This document shows, piece after piece, positions 25,716 through 34,411 of a stretch of DNA of 64,000 nucleotides. The DNA is from SIG78 sp036677805. GTDB lineage: Bacteria; Verrucomicrobiota; Lentisphaeria; Victivallales; Victivallaceae. The first letter of the stretch is position 1, and every line of letters begins with the position of its first letter. The notes below the pieces were generated by a model that worked only from the letters and a program-made list of their open reading frames with translations, ran no database searches and was not told the origin of the DNA. Made by a program: the position numbers and the translations under genes. The stretch covers positions 62,001-126,000 of the forward strand of contig JAVBVS010000009.1 in the NCBI GenBank assembly GCA_036677805.1, written 5' to 3'.

Positions 25716-25927
25716 ACACAGCCACCCGATAGTCAAATTTTTTTTAACGTTATAGGTTCTTTATTCGAAAACAACCATCAAAGACAATCATTGAGCATGG
25801 CGGGCGTATGAAGTATTGCACGAAAAACAAAAATTTCGGTCTGGAAAAAATTGGATTTTTTTCAGAAGAAGCAACTTTAAAACACTGAATTATCACTTTC
25901 TCCAAATACTTATGAACGAGCTTAACC

Positions 25928-27433
25928 ATGAGTGAAGTGAACCATTGGATTCCTGTTTGGCATTTTTGGGCGCCCGAGTCGCGCCATTACCCATTTGACC
26001 CGAACGGTTGTATTTTCTGGAACGGACGATATCATGTCTTTTACCTTTTTCAAGATAAATCAGTCGCGTCAGGAGATTGCTGTTGGGGACATGCCAGCTC
26101 AGCAGATCTTATCAACTGGGATTTTCATCCTGCGGCGTTAATATGTGATATGCCAGGCGAAAAAGCGATGTTCAGTGGTTGTGCTTTGCTCGACCGCGCC
26201 GGCAGGCCGACTTTAGTTTATCACTCAGTGGGGCAGGGGACTTGTGTCGCCTTTCCCGAAGACGATAACTTGATTCGCTGGCGCAAGTCGGAGCATAATC
26301 CGGTGATCCGGGAGCCGAAAGAACAAGACCCTGAGTTTGCGGTGTATCATGTTTTTGATCCTCATGTCTGGCTGGAAAAGGATTGCTATTACGCGATTCT
26401 TGGGGCGCGCGCCAAGCCTTATGTTGAATACGATACGGCTTATCTATTTCGTTCCCATGATTTAACTCACTGGAAATACTGTCGTCCATTCTATCAGGCT
26501 ACGGATCACTTTTGTGCACGCTACGACGACTGTGCTTGCCCCGATTTTTTTCGGATCGGAGACTCTTGGGTGTTACTGTGCATCAGTCACACGCGTGGTG
26601 CGCGATATTATGTGGGAGACTATATTGAGCATACGTTTGTTCCACGCTCACATCATTGGTTGAATTTTCCCGGGGGAAATATGTTTGCCCCCGAAACGCT
26701 TTGTGATGCCGCTGGACGCCGTATTGCTTGGTTTTGGCTACTCCCTCGCTTCCCTCAAAAGCAATCTGTTCTATCGATGCCGCAGATATGGAGTTTGCCT
26801 CATGAGCTAAAAATGGCTGAAGACGGCAGCGCTCTACTGCATTTCGTTCCGAAAGAATTCGCTTGTTTGTGCGAAACTCCATTCGCTCCGCTCGAACATT
26901 TTCCGGTAGCGGGTGAGCGCGTACTTTTTCCGTATCGTAGCCAAAGCTGTAAGATTGAAGTTGATGTAACAATTCTCGCCGGTAGTGTGACTTTTGAGGT
27001 ATTGGCAGACGCAGAAGGCAAGGAAGCGTTACTTCTACGGCTTGATGCCGAACAGAATTTACTTTCGTTGGATCACAGCCGAGCGGGGGTTTCGCAATCC
27101 CGTTCTCCATATTTTGTCAATCTAGGGGCTCCAGAGAAAGAAGAAGATTTGTGTCAGAAAGTTCCATGGTATGGTGATAAAGACGGACGGTTCCGATTTG
27201 ATATTTATCTGGATCATTGTGTTGTTGAATTATTTTCCTCAGATGGACGCTGTACTGCAACACAATTGGTCTACAACTATAGTGAATGCAATCGAATTGC
27301 CTGTCAAGTTGCCCCAGAAGCTAAAGTATGTTTCCACTCTCTGAAGGTGTGTCCGATGAAGGCGGCGAACAGGACTGCGCCTCGCCCCGAATCTTGGACA
27401 ACTTGCATCGGTGTAAAACGGCCAGTAAATTGA
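25928..27433 (+). CDS. GH32-like five-bladed propeller protein lacking the usual acid/base residue
   Basis: A 501-residue protein with a GH32-type N-terminal propeller and a C-terminal beta-sandwich (FRFDIYLDHCVVELFSSDG near residue 430). No signal peptide, so cytoplasmic. The nucleophile motif is present as PFDPNG (about residue 20). The usual RDP is FDP (VFDPHVW, about 143), and the usual E-C-P motif is A-C-P (DCACPDFF, about 200). The glutamate acid/base is therefore replaced by alanine. It may be a pseudo-enzyme, a sugar-binding protein, or an enzyme with altered chemistry; classical invertase or levanase activity is doubtful. AraC-type control and possible operon mates lost to IS66 fit a carbohydrate locus. 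Confidence 0.8.
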   Translation: MSEVNHWIPVWHFWAPESRHYPFDPNGCIFWNGRYHVFYLFQDKSVASGDCCWGHASSADLINWDFHPAALICDMPGEKAMFSGCALLDRAGRPTLVYHSVGQGTCVAFPEDDNLIRWRKSEHNPVIREPKEQDPEFAVYHVFDPHVWLEKDCYYAILGARAKPYVEYDTAYLFRSHDLTHWKYCRPFYQATDHFCARYDDCACPDFFRIGDSWVLLCISHTRGARYYVGDYIEHTFVPRSHHWLNFPGGNMFAPETLCDAAGRRIAWFWLLPRFPQKQSVLSMPQIWSLPHELKMAEDGSALLHFVPKEFACLCETPFAPLEHFPVAGERVLFPYRSQSCKIEVDVTILAGSVTFEVLADAEGKEALLLRLDAEQNLLSLDHSRAGVSQSRSPYFVNLGAPEKEEDLCQKVPWYGDKDGRFRFDIYLDHCVVELFSSDGRCTATQLVYNYSECNRIACQVAPEAKVCFHSLKVCPMKAANRTAPRPESWTTCIGVKRPVN

Positions 27434-27451
27434 ACCACGAGGAGCCGTTTT

Positions 27452-27520
27452 ATGAAAAAGTGTTATGACAGCAGGTTTAAGCTTCAATCCAACAGCCGGA
27501 GGGATATGCAAATCATTTGA
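27452..27520 (+). pseudogene. 5' stub of a gene cut by IS66
   Basis: ATG at 27452 with GAGGAG ahead of it opens a frame of only 22 codons (MKKCYDSRFKLQSNSRRD...), ending three bases before the IS66 left end. The good ribosome-binding site and its place 18 bases after the GH32-like gene suggest the start of the next gene of that operon, now destroyed. Confidence 0.4.
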
Positions 27521-27588
27521 TTTGTAAGCGCCCGGTGAGCCACATGTCGGGATCAAAATCTTCGAGAGTGCCAGGAGAATTTGAAAAA

Positions 27589-29121
27589 TTATGCGGGGAG
27601 CGGCTTCCAATTTGGCGGAAGCAGGGATTCGGCTTGATTTGCCGGAGTTGAAGAAAGACGCGGAAGAATATCTTCAATCCATTTGCGGAAACAGATGTTG
27701 TTCGCTTTGCAGGTGGCGGCGAAGGAATATAGGATCGCCAGCCGCTGTCCGCCGGGTTCGCTTCCGGCGAAGAGACTATTTTTCCGAATGATCGCAACGC
27801 CGCGATTGAGGCGTTCCGCCGGGTTGTTGTCGATGTTGAGGCGCGAATCCTCCAGGAACTTTTTGAGTTCGGCCTCAATGTTCAATGCATAGGCGACCGC
27901 CTTGGCGACCGGCGAAGTCGGACGCTCGTTTTCCCGAAGCGCCCGGCATTGTTTGAAAAACTCCGCAACCAGCTTTTGCGACACCCGACGTGCCGTTTTC
28001 CGCTCTTGGAAAAGAGCGGTTTCCGTCCCCTTTTTCTCCGCGCATTCTTTTGCTTCGCGCTCGATCTGATAAAGATTCCGCACGAGTTTCAAAAGCGGCT
28101 CGACCTTCAAATAGCCGTTGCCAAAGGCTTCGACCAGATATCTGCGGACATGCGCCCAACAGCATGCGACATCGCATTCGAGCTTGTCGTAGCCGATGTA
28201 AGAATCCCGTATGATCGTTCCGGAATAATCTCCAAACAGACTTTCCGCAACGTCTTGAGACCGCGACGGCGAAAAGTGAAAAGCGATCATCGGCGGTCCG
28301 ATTCCGGTCAACCGGCACCACATATATGCTTTTTTGCATTTTCCCGCGCCTTTGACCATCATCTTGATGAAAGTTTCATCGACATGAAGGATGTCACACT
28401 GCATAATCAGCGAGGTCATCCGGTCATACAGCGGCGACAAAGCATCGGCGGTGCGTTTGTAAAGGTCTTCGAGCGTCGATGGCGCCACCGGCAGGCCTTC
28501 GCTGCCGAACATCCGCGCCTGCCGTTCGAGCGGAATCGCGTTTTCGACCTTGTCGGCCACCACCTTGGCCACGAAAGAAACATCGTAACGGCTTCGACCG
28601 CTGGCGGAATCGAACACGTCGCCGGGAGCGGGCGCGGTGACGACTCCGCACAGCGCATCGTTCGGTACGGCATATTTCGCCCGCTTGAAATGAATCACAT
28701 ACAGCCCGGTACGGTAGGCGATCCGTTCGCTCTCCGCATAACCGATCAGTTTCATCCCCTGACGTTGATCTTCCGGGACATCAATCACGCGTTCTTCACG
28801 CGGCAGATCGGCCGGGATTTCGGACAGCACGTTTTCTTTGCGAACCGTCCGTTCATGCTCGGATACGGTAGTCGATGGGCTTTCTTCCGGCTGTGCGGGC
28901 GATTCCTCTTCGGGAAAAAGCGACGGAGTATCATCCGTCGCAATATAATGCTCGGCTTTGGAACCGAAAAGCTGACGTTTCAGCCACGCATTTTCCTGGC
29001 GGAGCTTTTCATTTTTCTGGCGGCGTTTTGCAATCTCATCGCCTTGTTTTTTGACGATTTCAAGCAGTTGCCGAATGACGGCAAGCGCATCGTCAAGAGT
29101 TTTGATTTCAGAGATTTCCAT
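27589..29121 (-). CDS. tnpC: IS66 transposase
   Basis: A 510-residue IS66-type transposase. The N-terminal coiled coil (KKQGDEIAKRRQKNEKLRQENAWLKRQLFG) leads into a zinc-binding/DDE core. The DDE region includes LHVDETFIKMM (about residue 245), YIGYDKLECDVACCWAHVRRY, and the C-terminal SRLNIDNNPAERLNRGVAIIRKN. It is full length with no lesion, so it could act in trans even though its own element is broken. ATG at 29121. Confidence 0.95.
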   Translation of the reverse strand: MEISEIKTLDDALAVIRQLLEIVKKQGDEIAKRRQKNEKLRQENAWLKRQLFGSKAEHYIATDDTPSLFPEEESPAQPEESPSTTVSEHERTVRKENVLSEIPADLPREERVIDVPEDQRQGMKLIGYAESERIAYRTGLYVIHFKRAKYAVPNDALCGVVTAPAPGDVFDSASGRSRYDVSFVAKVVADKVENAIPLERQARMFGSEGLPVAPSTLEDLYKRTADALSPLYDRMTSLIMQCDILHVDETFIKMMVKGAGKCKKAYMWCRLTGIGPPMIAFHFSPSRSQDVAESLFGDYSGTIIRDSYIGYDKLECDVACCWAHVRRYLVEAFGNGYLKVEPLLKLVRNLYQIEREAKECAEKKGTETALFQERKTARRVSQKLVAEFFKQCRALRENERPTSPVAKAVAYALNIEAELKKFLEDSRLNIDNNPAERLNRGVAIIRKNSLFAGSEPGGQRLAILYSFAATCKANNICFRKWIEDILPRLSSTPANQAESLLPPNWKPLPA

Positions 29122-29152
29122 GCCATTAAAGTAGCATGTTTCAGCTCAAAAA

Positions 29153-29335
29153 TCAACTTTGATTCGCTGTTTTCGAGTATCTTTTATAGTAGCGCCGCGG
29201 TTTGATTCCGGACAGAATCGCCGACAGTTCGCGGCTAGACAATTCGATCCGGCCGTCGGCCGATTGCGGGATATGAAAGCCGCCGCATTCGAGCCGTTTC
29301 ATCCAGATCACGAAGCCGCCATCCTTGTTAGCGGT
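29153..29335 (-). pseudogene. tnpB: IS66 tnpB, 3' part (split by IS21)
   Basis: Reads (DGVT)ANKDGGFVIWMKRLECGGF... to SKTANQS and TGA at 29155-29153. Removing the IS21 and one CGGT copy joins this in frame to the 5' part at 31841-32029 (...LLQWEDGVT|ANKDGGF). The insertion is therefore the only lesion. Confidence 0.8.
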
Positions 29336-29431
29336 CAGTCAAAATGCACCGGGTATGGTCACTTGAAAATGCACCACCTCTGATAGAGAAAAATGCTATA
29401 TTGCTCTCCGAATCGAAAGGGGAGAAACGAT

Positions 29432-31006
29432 ATGGCAAACTATTTGAGGGAAACGATGCAGGCAACCATCGAAAATCTGAGGAGGAGCGGCTGGAGCATT
29501 CGGCGGATATCTCGGGAACTTGGGATAAACCGTCGGACGGTGAGGAAATACAGCGAAGGCGCTTCTCCTGTTGAAAAACAGTCAGTGATCAGTTCAAAAT
29601 GCACCACTTTGAAAGAAGTGACCGCCGGGGAACCGGTTCACGAAGAGGTGCCCCGATGCACCACTTTGAAAGAAGTGACCGCCGGGAATGGGAGTCGAAG
29701 TTTATGTGAAAGATATGGGCATCTGATTGAGCAGTGGCAGGAAGAGAATCTGTCGGCGCAGAGGATTTACCAGGATCTTAAGCTGGAAACGGATTATGAT
29801 GGAAGCTATGAATCCGTAAAGCGTTATGCGAGGAAATTGCGGGAGAGAAAAGAGCAGCCGTTCCGTCGGATGGAGGTGGACTTCGGCGAAGAGGCGCAGG
29901 TGGATTACGGGACCGGCGCGTGGGTGGTGGATTCGAATGGAAAAAAACACAAGACGCATGTTCTGCGGGTAGTGCTGAGCGCCAGCCGGAAGGGCTACAG
30001 CGAGGCGACTTATCATCAGGATACGGAAAGCTTCATCCGTGGGATTGAGAATGCGTTCCGGACGTTCGGAGGTGTTCCGAAAACCGTGGTGATCGACAAT
30101 CTGAGAGCGGGCGTTCTGCACGCGGATTTGTATGAACCCGAACTTAATCCGAAACTGCGGGATTTTGCGCGTCACTACGGATGCTGCATTCTGCCGAGCC
30201 GGGTGCGGACGCCGCGCCACAAGGGAAAGGTGGAGGGAGCGGTCAAATATGTTCAAAACAATGCGCTCAAGGGGCGAAAATTCCGTTCGCTTTGTGAACA
30301 GAATGAGTTTCTGAGAAAGTGGGAGCGGCAAACCGCGGATCAGAGGATTCACGGCACGAACCGGCAGCAGGTCCGACGCATGTTTGAACTGGAAAGGCCG
30401 CATCTTCAAACACTCCCGCCGATGCTGTTTGAAGTGTTCAGCGAATCGAAGCGCAAGGTTCACCGCGACGGGCATATTGAGGTCGCACGAAGCTATTATT
30501 CCGTCCCCGCCGAATACGTCCGGCGTGAAGTCTGGGTTCGTTACAACGCCCGGACAGTCACTGTTTTTGATCTGCGCATGAACCAGATTGCATTCCACAG
30601 CCGTGTGGAAGAAGGCCGGTTTTCAACTCAGAATATTCATATCCCGCCGGAAAAGATATCCAATCCGGAACGCGGAAACGTCTGGATGCTCAAACACGCG
30701 TACCGGATCGGGAACGATACCGGAGAATGGGCGCGGATGATGTTGAAGAACCGTGGAATTCCAGGCGTCCGCGTGCTCAACGGGCTTCTCCAGATTTCTT
30801 CGAAACATTCCTGCTCCGCAATGAATGCGGCCTGCCGGAAGGCGCTGGAATCCGGAACCTTTCATCTCCATGAATTGAAACGCATCATCGAGTCTCAGAC
30901 CGTCTGCGAGCAGCAGTCTTTCCCGTTCATGAAGGAACATCCCCTCATCAGACCCGTCACGGAATACGAAAACATCACTCAATCCAAGGAGGCATTTTAT
31001 GCGTAA
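29432..31006 (+). CDS. istA: IS21 transposase IstA
   Basis: A 524-residue DDE transposase. The N-terminal HTH is WSIRRISRELGINRRTVRKY (about residues 20-40). The integrase core has MEVDFGEEAQVDYG (about 147) and TVVIDNLRAGV (about 215), with a downstream HKGKVEGAVKYVQNN. The ATG at 29432 follows GGGGAG. An odd feature is that codons about 55-85 encode two copies of CTTLKEVTAG, because two copies of the terminal-repeat sequence lie inside the gene. The stop overlaps istB. Confidence 0.95.
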   Translation: MANYLRETMQATIENLRRSGWSIRRISRELGINRRTVRKYSEGASPVEKQSVISSKCTTLKEVTAGEPVHEEVPRCTTLKEVTAGNGSRSLCERYGHLIEQWQEENLSAQRIYQDLKLETDYDGSYESVKRYARKLRERKEQPFRRMEVDFGEEAQVDYGTGAWVVDSNGKKHKTHVLRVVLSASRKGYSEATYHQDTESFIRGIENAFRTFGGVPKTVVIDNLRAGVLHADLYEPELNPKLRDFARHYGCCILPSRVRTPRHKGKVEGAVKYVQNNALKGRKFRSLCEQNEFLRKWERQTADQRIHGTNRQQVRRMFELERPHLQTLPPMLFEVFSESKRKVHRDGHIEVARSYYSVPAEYVRREVWVRYNARTVTVFDLRMNQIAFHSRVEEGRFSTQNIHIPPEKISNPERGNVWMLKHAYRIGNDTGEWARMMLKNRGIPGVRVLNGLLQISSKHSCSAMNAACRKALESGTFHLHELKRIIESQTVCEQQSFPFMKEHPLIRPVTEYENITQSKEAFYA

Positions 31007-31772
31007 CGCTCTTTTCGAAAAACTCAAGGAACTCCGCCTTCCCGGAATCCAGGCAAACCTCGAACTCCGATTGCAGGAAGCCCGGACCAATCAGCTCGAT
31101 TTCAACGACTTCTTCGAACTGCTGATTGATGACGAACTCAACGCCAGACAGAACCGGAAAATGCAGCGGTCCTTGAAGAAAGCCGATTTCCGGAACCTCA
31201 AAACCTTGGAGGATTTCGACTGGCAGTTCAACCCCAACATCGAACGGAAAACCTTTCTTGAACTGGCCTCCTGTCAGTTTATCCGCGATGCTCACGACCT
31301 CCTCCTCATTGGCCCTCCGGGAACGGGAAAAACGCATCTGGCCCAGGCCGTCGGTTACGCCGCAATCAAGGCCGGTTTTTCCGTGATCTACCGCTCCATC
31401 TTCGATGTCGTCAGGGACTTTCAGCAGTCCGAAATCTCCTTCAAACCCGATTCCAGCCTCAACAAATTTCTCAAATGCGATTTGCTCATCATCGACGACA
31501 TGGGCCTCAAACAGCTTCCAAACAAGGCCGGAGAATATCTTTTCGAGATCATTATGCGCCGCTATGAACTCCGCTCCACGGTCATGACAAGCAACCGCCC
31601 CATTGAGGACTGGGGCAAACTCATCGGCGATGTCCCGACCGCGGGCGCCATCCTCGACCGACTCCTTCAACATGCACAAATGATCCCTTTCAAAGGCCGA
31701 AGTTACCGTCTCACCCGTAAATCAGAGTCTTTTGCACAAGTCGCATTTGACAAAAATAAGAAGTCGGAGTAA
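30999..31772 (+). CDS. istB: IS21 helper ATPase IstB
   Basis: A 257-residue AAA+ ATPase of the DnaC/IstB group. Walker A is LLLIGPPGTGKTHLA (about residue 105), Walker B is DLLIIDDMG (about 165), with the sensor TVMTSNRP. It loads or directs IstA during transposition. The start ATG lies eight bases inside istA, a usual coupled arrangement. Intact. Confidence 0.95.
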   Translation: MRNALFEKLKELRLPGIQANLELRLQEARTNQLDFNDFFELLIDDELNARQNRKMQRSLKKADFRNLKTLEDFDWQFNPNIERKTFLELASCQFIRDAHDLLLIGPPGTGKTHLAQAVGYAAIKAGFSVIYRSIFDVVRDFQQSEISFKPDSSLNKFLKCDLLIIDDMGLKQLPNKAGEYLFEIIMRRYELRSTVMTSNRPIEDWGKLIGDVPTAGAILDRLLQHAQMIPFKGRSYRLTRKSESFAQVAFDKNKKSE

Positions 31773-31840
31773 GGTAAAAAATCACTCCAGGGGTGGTGCA
31801 TTTTGAAGTGACCGCAGGTGGTGCATTTTCAGTGACCGGT

Positions 31841-32029
31841 GACACCATCCTCCCATTGCAGCAGCTTCACCAGCTTTTTGTTACGGCTGAAAAACGCGAA
31901 CACGTGTCCGGATTCCGGATCCTGTTTGATATACTCCTCCACGGCTCCGGCGAGCCCGTCGAACGATTTACGCAGATTCACCGGAGTCGGACAGTAGTAG
32001 ATTCTTACCGAACCGCCGAAGCCGAGCAT
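31841..32029 (-). pseudogene. tnpB: IS66 tnpB, 5' part
   Basis: Starts MLGFGGSVRIYYCPTPVNLR and contains SFDGLAGAVEEYI...GHVFAFFSRNKKLVKLLQWEDG, the hallmark IS66 Orf2 sequence, then is cut by the IS21 target site. Its continuation is at 29153-29335. Confidence 0.85.
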
Positions 32030-32250
32030 GGCCGTGCCCCGATCAGATTCAACACTTCGGACAGCGTGGCGCCGTCGAAGCCTTTTTCAAGCACGATTTC
32101 AATGCCGCCGACCGCCAACTTGATTCCTGACGCGTTCCCGGCGCTCGGAATGGATGGCGCGACTTCGACCAGTTCCAGCGATTCGGATCCGTCGGACTCG
32201 CCTGGACGATCCTTTTTCAACGTCCGAATCCACGTTTCTATCGACAGCAC
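32005..32250 (-). pseudogene. tnpA: IS66 tnpA, N-terminus missing
   Basis: The C-terminal part of an IS66 Orf1 protein is readable (IKLAVGGIEIVLEKGFDGATLSEVLNLI block) and overlaps the tnpB start. Upstream, an in-frame TGA follows at about 32257-32259 and no HTH is found, so the N-terminal half is deleted. Confidence 0.7.
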
Positions 32251-32261
32251 AAAGGTTCAAG

Positions 32262-32665
32262 TCGATTACGCCTGTTCGCCGGAATATTGGTGTGGCTGGG
32301 TGCTGGCCTATTTCCAATGGTTCACCGGGCGATCCTTTCAGAATATTCACGATGTGATTTCCATGCGTGAAATGGAGCAACTTTATCCGGCTTTGCATGA
32401 AGCATCGGAGGAGAGATTTGTTGATGCGGTCAACCGCATCATCCGAAAAAAGAATCTCCCGACCCGACTGCAAGCACGAAGAAAAGATTGCGGATTCACG
32501 CAGAAAATTCTCGGTGAGAAATCCGGCGTGAATCTGCGGACGCTTCAGCAATATGAGCTGCGTGCCAAAGACATCAACAAAGCTGCCGCCGGCACACTTC
32601 GTGCCCTTGCCATGGTTCTATCCTGCGAAATCGAAGCTCTTCTTGAATTTGATTGCTTTGAATAA
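32262..32665 (+). pseudogene. 3' part of an XRE-type (antitoxin-like) gene fused to the IS66 border
   Basis: From about 32262 a coherent protein of about 130 residues runs to TAA at 32665. It has CSPEYWCGWVLAYFQWFTG and RSFQNIHDVISM, then a C-terminal HTH (CGFTQKILGEKSGVNLRTLQQYE). Nothing protein-like joins it upstream, so its 5' end was lost to IS66. The short HTH next to hipBA suggests an old toxin-antitoxin neighbourhood. Confidence 0.6.
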
Positions 32666-32701
32666 TGTGTCGTGCCTTATTCGGTAGTTTTAAGGTCCCG
32701 A

Positions 32702-33976
32702 TTATTTTTTCAGATAGATTCTAAATTCCGGCAGCATCCGGGCAACAATATCGTCAGTGACACCGGCTTCTTTGGCAAAATCGCCGAACGCCTGCGCAGT
32801 CTCACATACCGTATTGATAATTTCCTGCGGCTTGGCAATATCAAAATGTTTCGCTACCGCGAGAAAATCCTCAGCAGTGAAGCCGTCACGTTTCCCGTTG
32901 ATGGACATCTGATGCTGTCCTGTCCATTTTGCACCGGGCTTGTATGCCCATGCCATATCATAGGCGGGGGCAAGATGCCAAACACCATCCGGCATCATGA
33001 GGAATGATATGTTTTTGGTATGATCGTCGTGATTGCGGACAACCGCATTGAAAACCATTCGGCGAAACATCTGGGCTTTTTCGGCAGGAAGCAGTTTCAA
33101 CCTTTCCATGGTGTCAAAGGCCTGTTCATAAGAATTAGCCAAAGGGTTGTTGTAATCCATGTGCCGCATAGCACAGAGGGTTTGCATATGGATTTTTTGT
33201 CCGTTCACCCGGTCAAAACGCCTGGACATGAAGTGTGCGCAATCGGAATCCTCCAGCAAGCGGCATTCACTCATTTGGATTCCGGCGGCTTTCGCCATAA
33301 GGTAATAGGTATACTCAATGCGCCCGTAGGATTTTCCATCCTTCTGTACGTCGAACTTTAAAAGCCAGTAATCGCATCCAGCCGGAGCATCAACCTGACC
33401 GGAAAATACTTCGTTTGTCTCCGGATTCCACGCAATGACCGCTTTGGGACGTGCGCCGCCCGCCGACGAACCGACTTGCAGAATATCATGAAAGGCAGAT
33501 TTATTGTCATCAAGGGAGCCTTTGAACGATTCTCGTTTTTGCAAAATTTCCGCTGCCAGCAGAGAAAGCGCATTGACATCGACTTTCTGCGCTTTTCGAA
33601 CTCGCGACAGTGCCGGTTGAAATTCCAGTGCGCCCATGCCCCGTTTTCCAATGTAGCAGAGTTTTTCCACTGGATCGAACGAATTCTCGGCACGTCCATG
33701 CGCCAGCAAATAGGTGTTGATGACCTGATTGCCGAAGTAGTCCGGCAATGAGTCTGCCAGCAATCCCGGCATGCCTTGATAGGTTTCTTCGGAAAGACCG
33801 GGAAAACTGTAAATCTGTTGTCCGGCAACCGGCATCATAAGCGGCGCAAGTTCCAGATTCTGTTTTTTGAACTTGGCGTCATATTCAAAAAAGGCAACAT
33901 GCAGTGCCTTATCCCACCCGACTGTTCCAACGAGTGAGCCCCACAGAAAAACATTGCACAGGGTTGTGATGCTCAT
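32702..33976 (-). CDS. hipA: HipA-family kinase toxin
   Basis: A 424-residue HipA-like serine/threonine kinase. Family landmarks are the N-terminal beta domain (VFLWGSLVGTVGW), GLLADSLPD (about 70), the phosphate-loop type GSSAGGARPKA (about 170), the catalytic MVFNAVVRNHDDHTKNISFLM (about 310) and LAPAYDMAW (about 335). Known homologues phosphorylate translation factors such as GltX and induce persistence. The start overlaps the hipB stop (ATGA). It appears intact. Confidence 0.93.
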   Translation of the reverse strand: MSITTLCNVFLWGSLVGTVGWDKALHVAFFEYDAKFKKQNLELAPLMMPVAGQQIYSFPGLSEETYQGMPGLLADSLPDYFGNQVINTYLLAHGRAENSFDPVEKLCYIGKRGMGALEFQPALSRVRKAQKVDVNALSLLAAEILQKRESFKGSLDDNKSAFHDILQVGSSAGGARPKAVIAWNPETNEVFSGQVDAPAGCDYWLLKFDVQKDGKSYGRIEYTYYLMAKAAGIQMSECRLLEDSDCAHFMSRRFDRVNGQKIHMQTLCAMRHMDYNNPLANSYEQAFDTMERLKLLPAEKAQMFRRMVFNAVVRNHDDHTKNISFLMMPDGVWHLAPAYDMAWAYKPGAKWTGQHQMSINGKRDGFTAEDFLAVAKHFDIAKPQEIINTVCETAQAFGDFAKEAGVTDDIVARMLPEFRIYLKK

Positions 33977-34260
33977 GATTTTTTCGATGCTTTCCGGCGT
34001 TCCCTGCCATGAAGTTTTGCCAGCTGAATCGGGCTGATCGTTGGCACGGGCAGAAACGTATCCAATGAATCCAGCGCGTCAAGCGCGGTCAAGACGCGAA
34101 TCAGATTTGCCAAAGTGGAACCTTGCCCGTCCTCCAGTCTTGCCACGGACGCCAAGCCGATTCCGGCGCGTTCCGCGACCTCCTTTTGGGAGAGATTCCG
34201 GTTCAGCCGATACCGTTTGACCCGCTCCCCGATTTCCTTTAATGCCTGTTCCGTGTTCAT
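33973..34260 (-). CDS. hipB: HipB-like XRE antitoxin
   Basis: A 95-residue XRE protein with HTH LSQKEVAERAGIGLASVARLEDGQ (about residues 24-47) and a basic C-terminal tail (GRERRKASKKS). It should neutralise HipA and repress the operon. It is translated just ahead of hipA with a four-base overlap. The upstream gap has no clear operator palindrome that I can see. Confidence 0.92.
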   Translation of the reverse strand: MNTEQALKEIGERVKRYRLNRNLSQKEVAERAGIGLASVARLEDGQGSTLANLIRVLTALDALDSLDTFLPVPTISPIQLAKLHGRERRKASKKS

Positions 34261-34411
34261 TGAATGCCCTTTCGTTGCATCATCAATATAGCACGGAACT
34301 GAAATAATGTCAAGTCAATATATCAAAAATGATTGAAAGAATGAATAATAACCCAATAAGACATCATTATTGATACTTTGCTTGCAATGGTTAGTATTTT
34401 AACGCCTGCTT

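Larger units (their letters stand above)
25572..25927. other. divergent regulatory region araC / GH32-like gene
   Basis: 356 bases containing both divergent sigma70-type promoters (25614-25642 and 25688-25715). An untranslated leader of about 205 bases precedes the GH32-like start. The leader is AT-rich and includes AAAAAATTGGATTTTTTTC, which could form a weak hairpin. No ribosome-binding site better than GAGCTTAACC is seen. The stretch between the promoters (25643-25687) is the likeliest AraC binding site, though I see no clean repeat in it. Confidence 0.5.
29336..31836 (+). mobile_element. IS21-family element, 2501 bp, CGGT target duplication
   Basis: Intact istA and istB, flanked by CGGT at 29332-29335 and 31837-31840. 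Each end carries two copies of a subterminal motif based on AAAATGCACCAC: left at 29341 and 29366, right on the opposite strand at about 31794-31806 and 31818-31829. The length and two-gene layout are typical of IS21. Precise excision restores the tnpB frame, which fixes the borders. Confidence 0.9.
27524..32262. mobile_element. IS66-family element, interrupted by IS21 and lacking its tnpA end
   Basis: The left end begins GTAAGCGCC, as IS66 ends do, 65 bases past the tnpC stop. The minus-strand order is tnpA remnant, tnpB (split), tnpC. The IS21 element at 29336-31836 lies inside tnpB. On the right, tnpA has no N-terminus and I find no matching GGCGCTTAC, so the right terminus is deleted. The 32262 boundary is approximate and is set by where a foreign XRE gene becomes readable. 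Confidence 0.8.

Noticed and set aside
8775..25770. 14-base match ATAGGTTCTTTATT near 8790 (minus) and 25751 (plus)
   Set aside because: A match of this length is expected by chance several times in 64 kb; no further context agrees.
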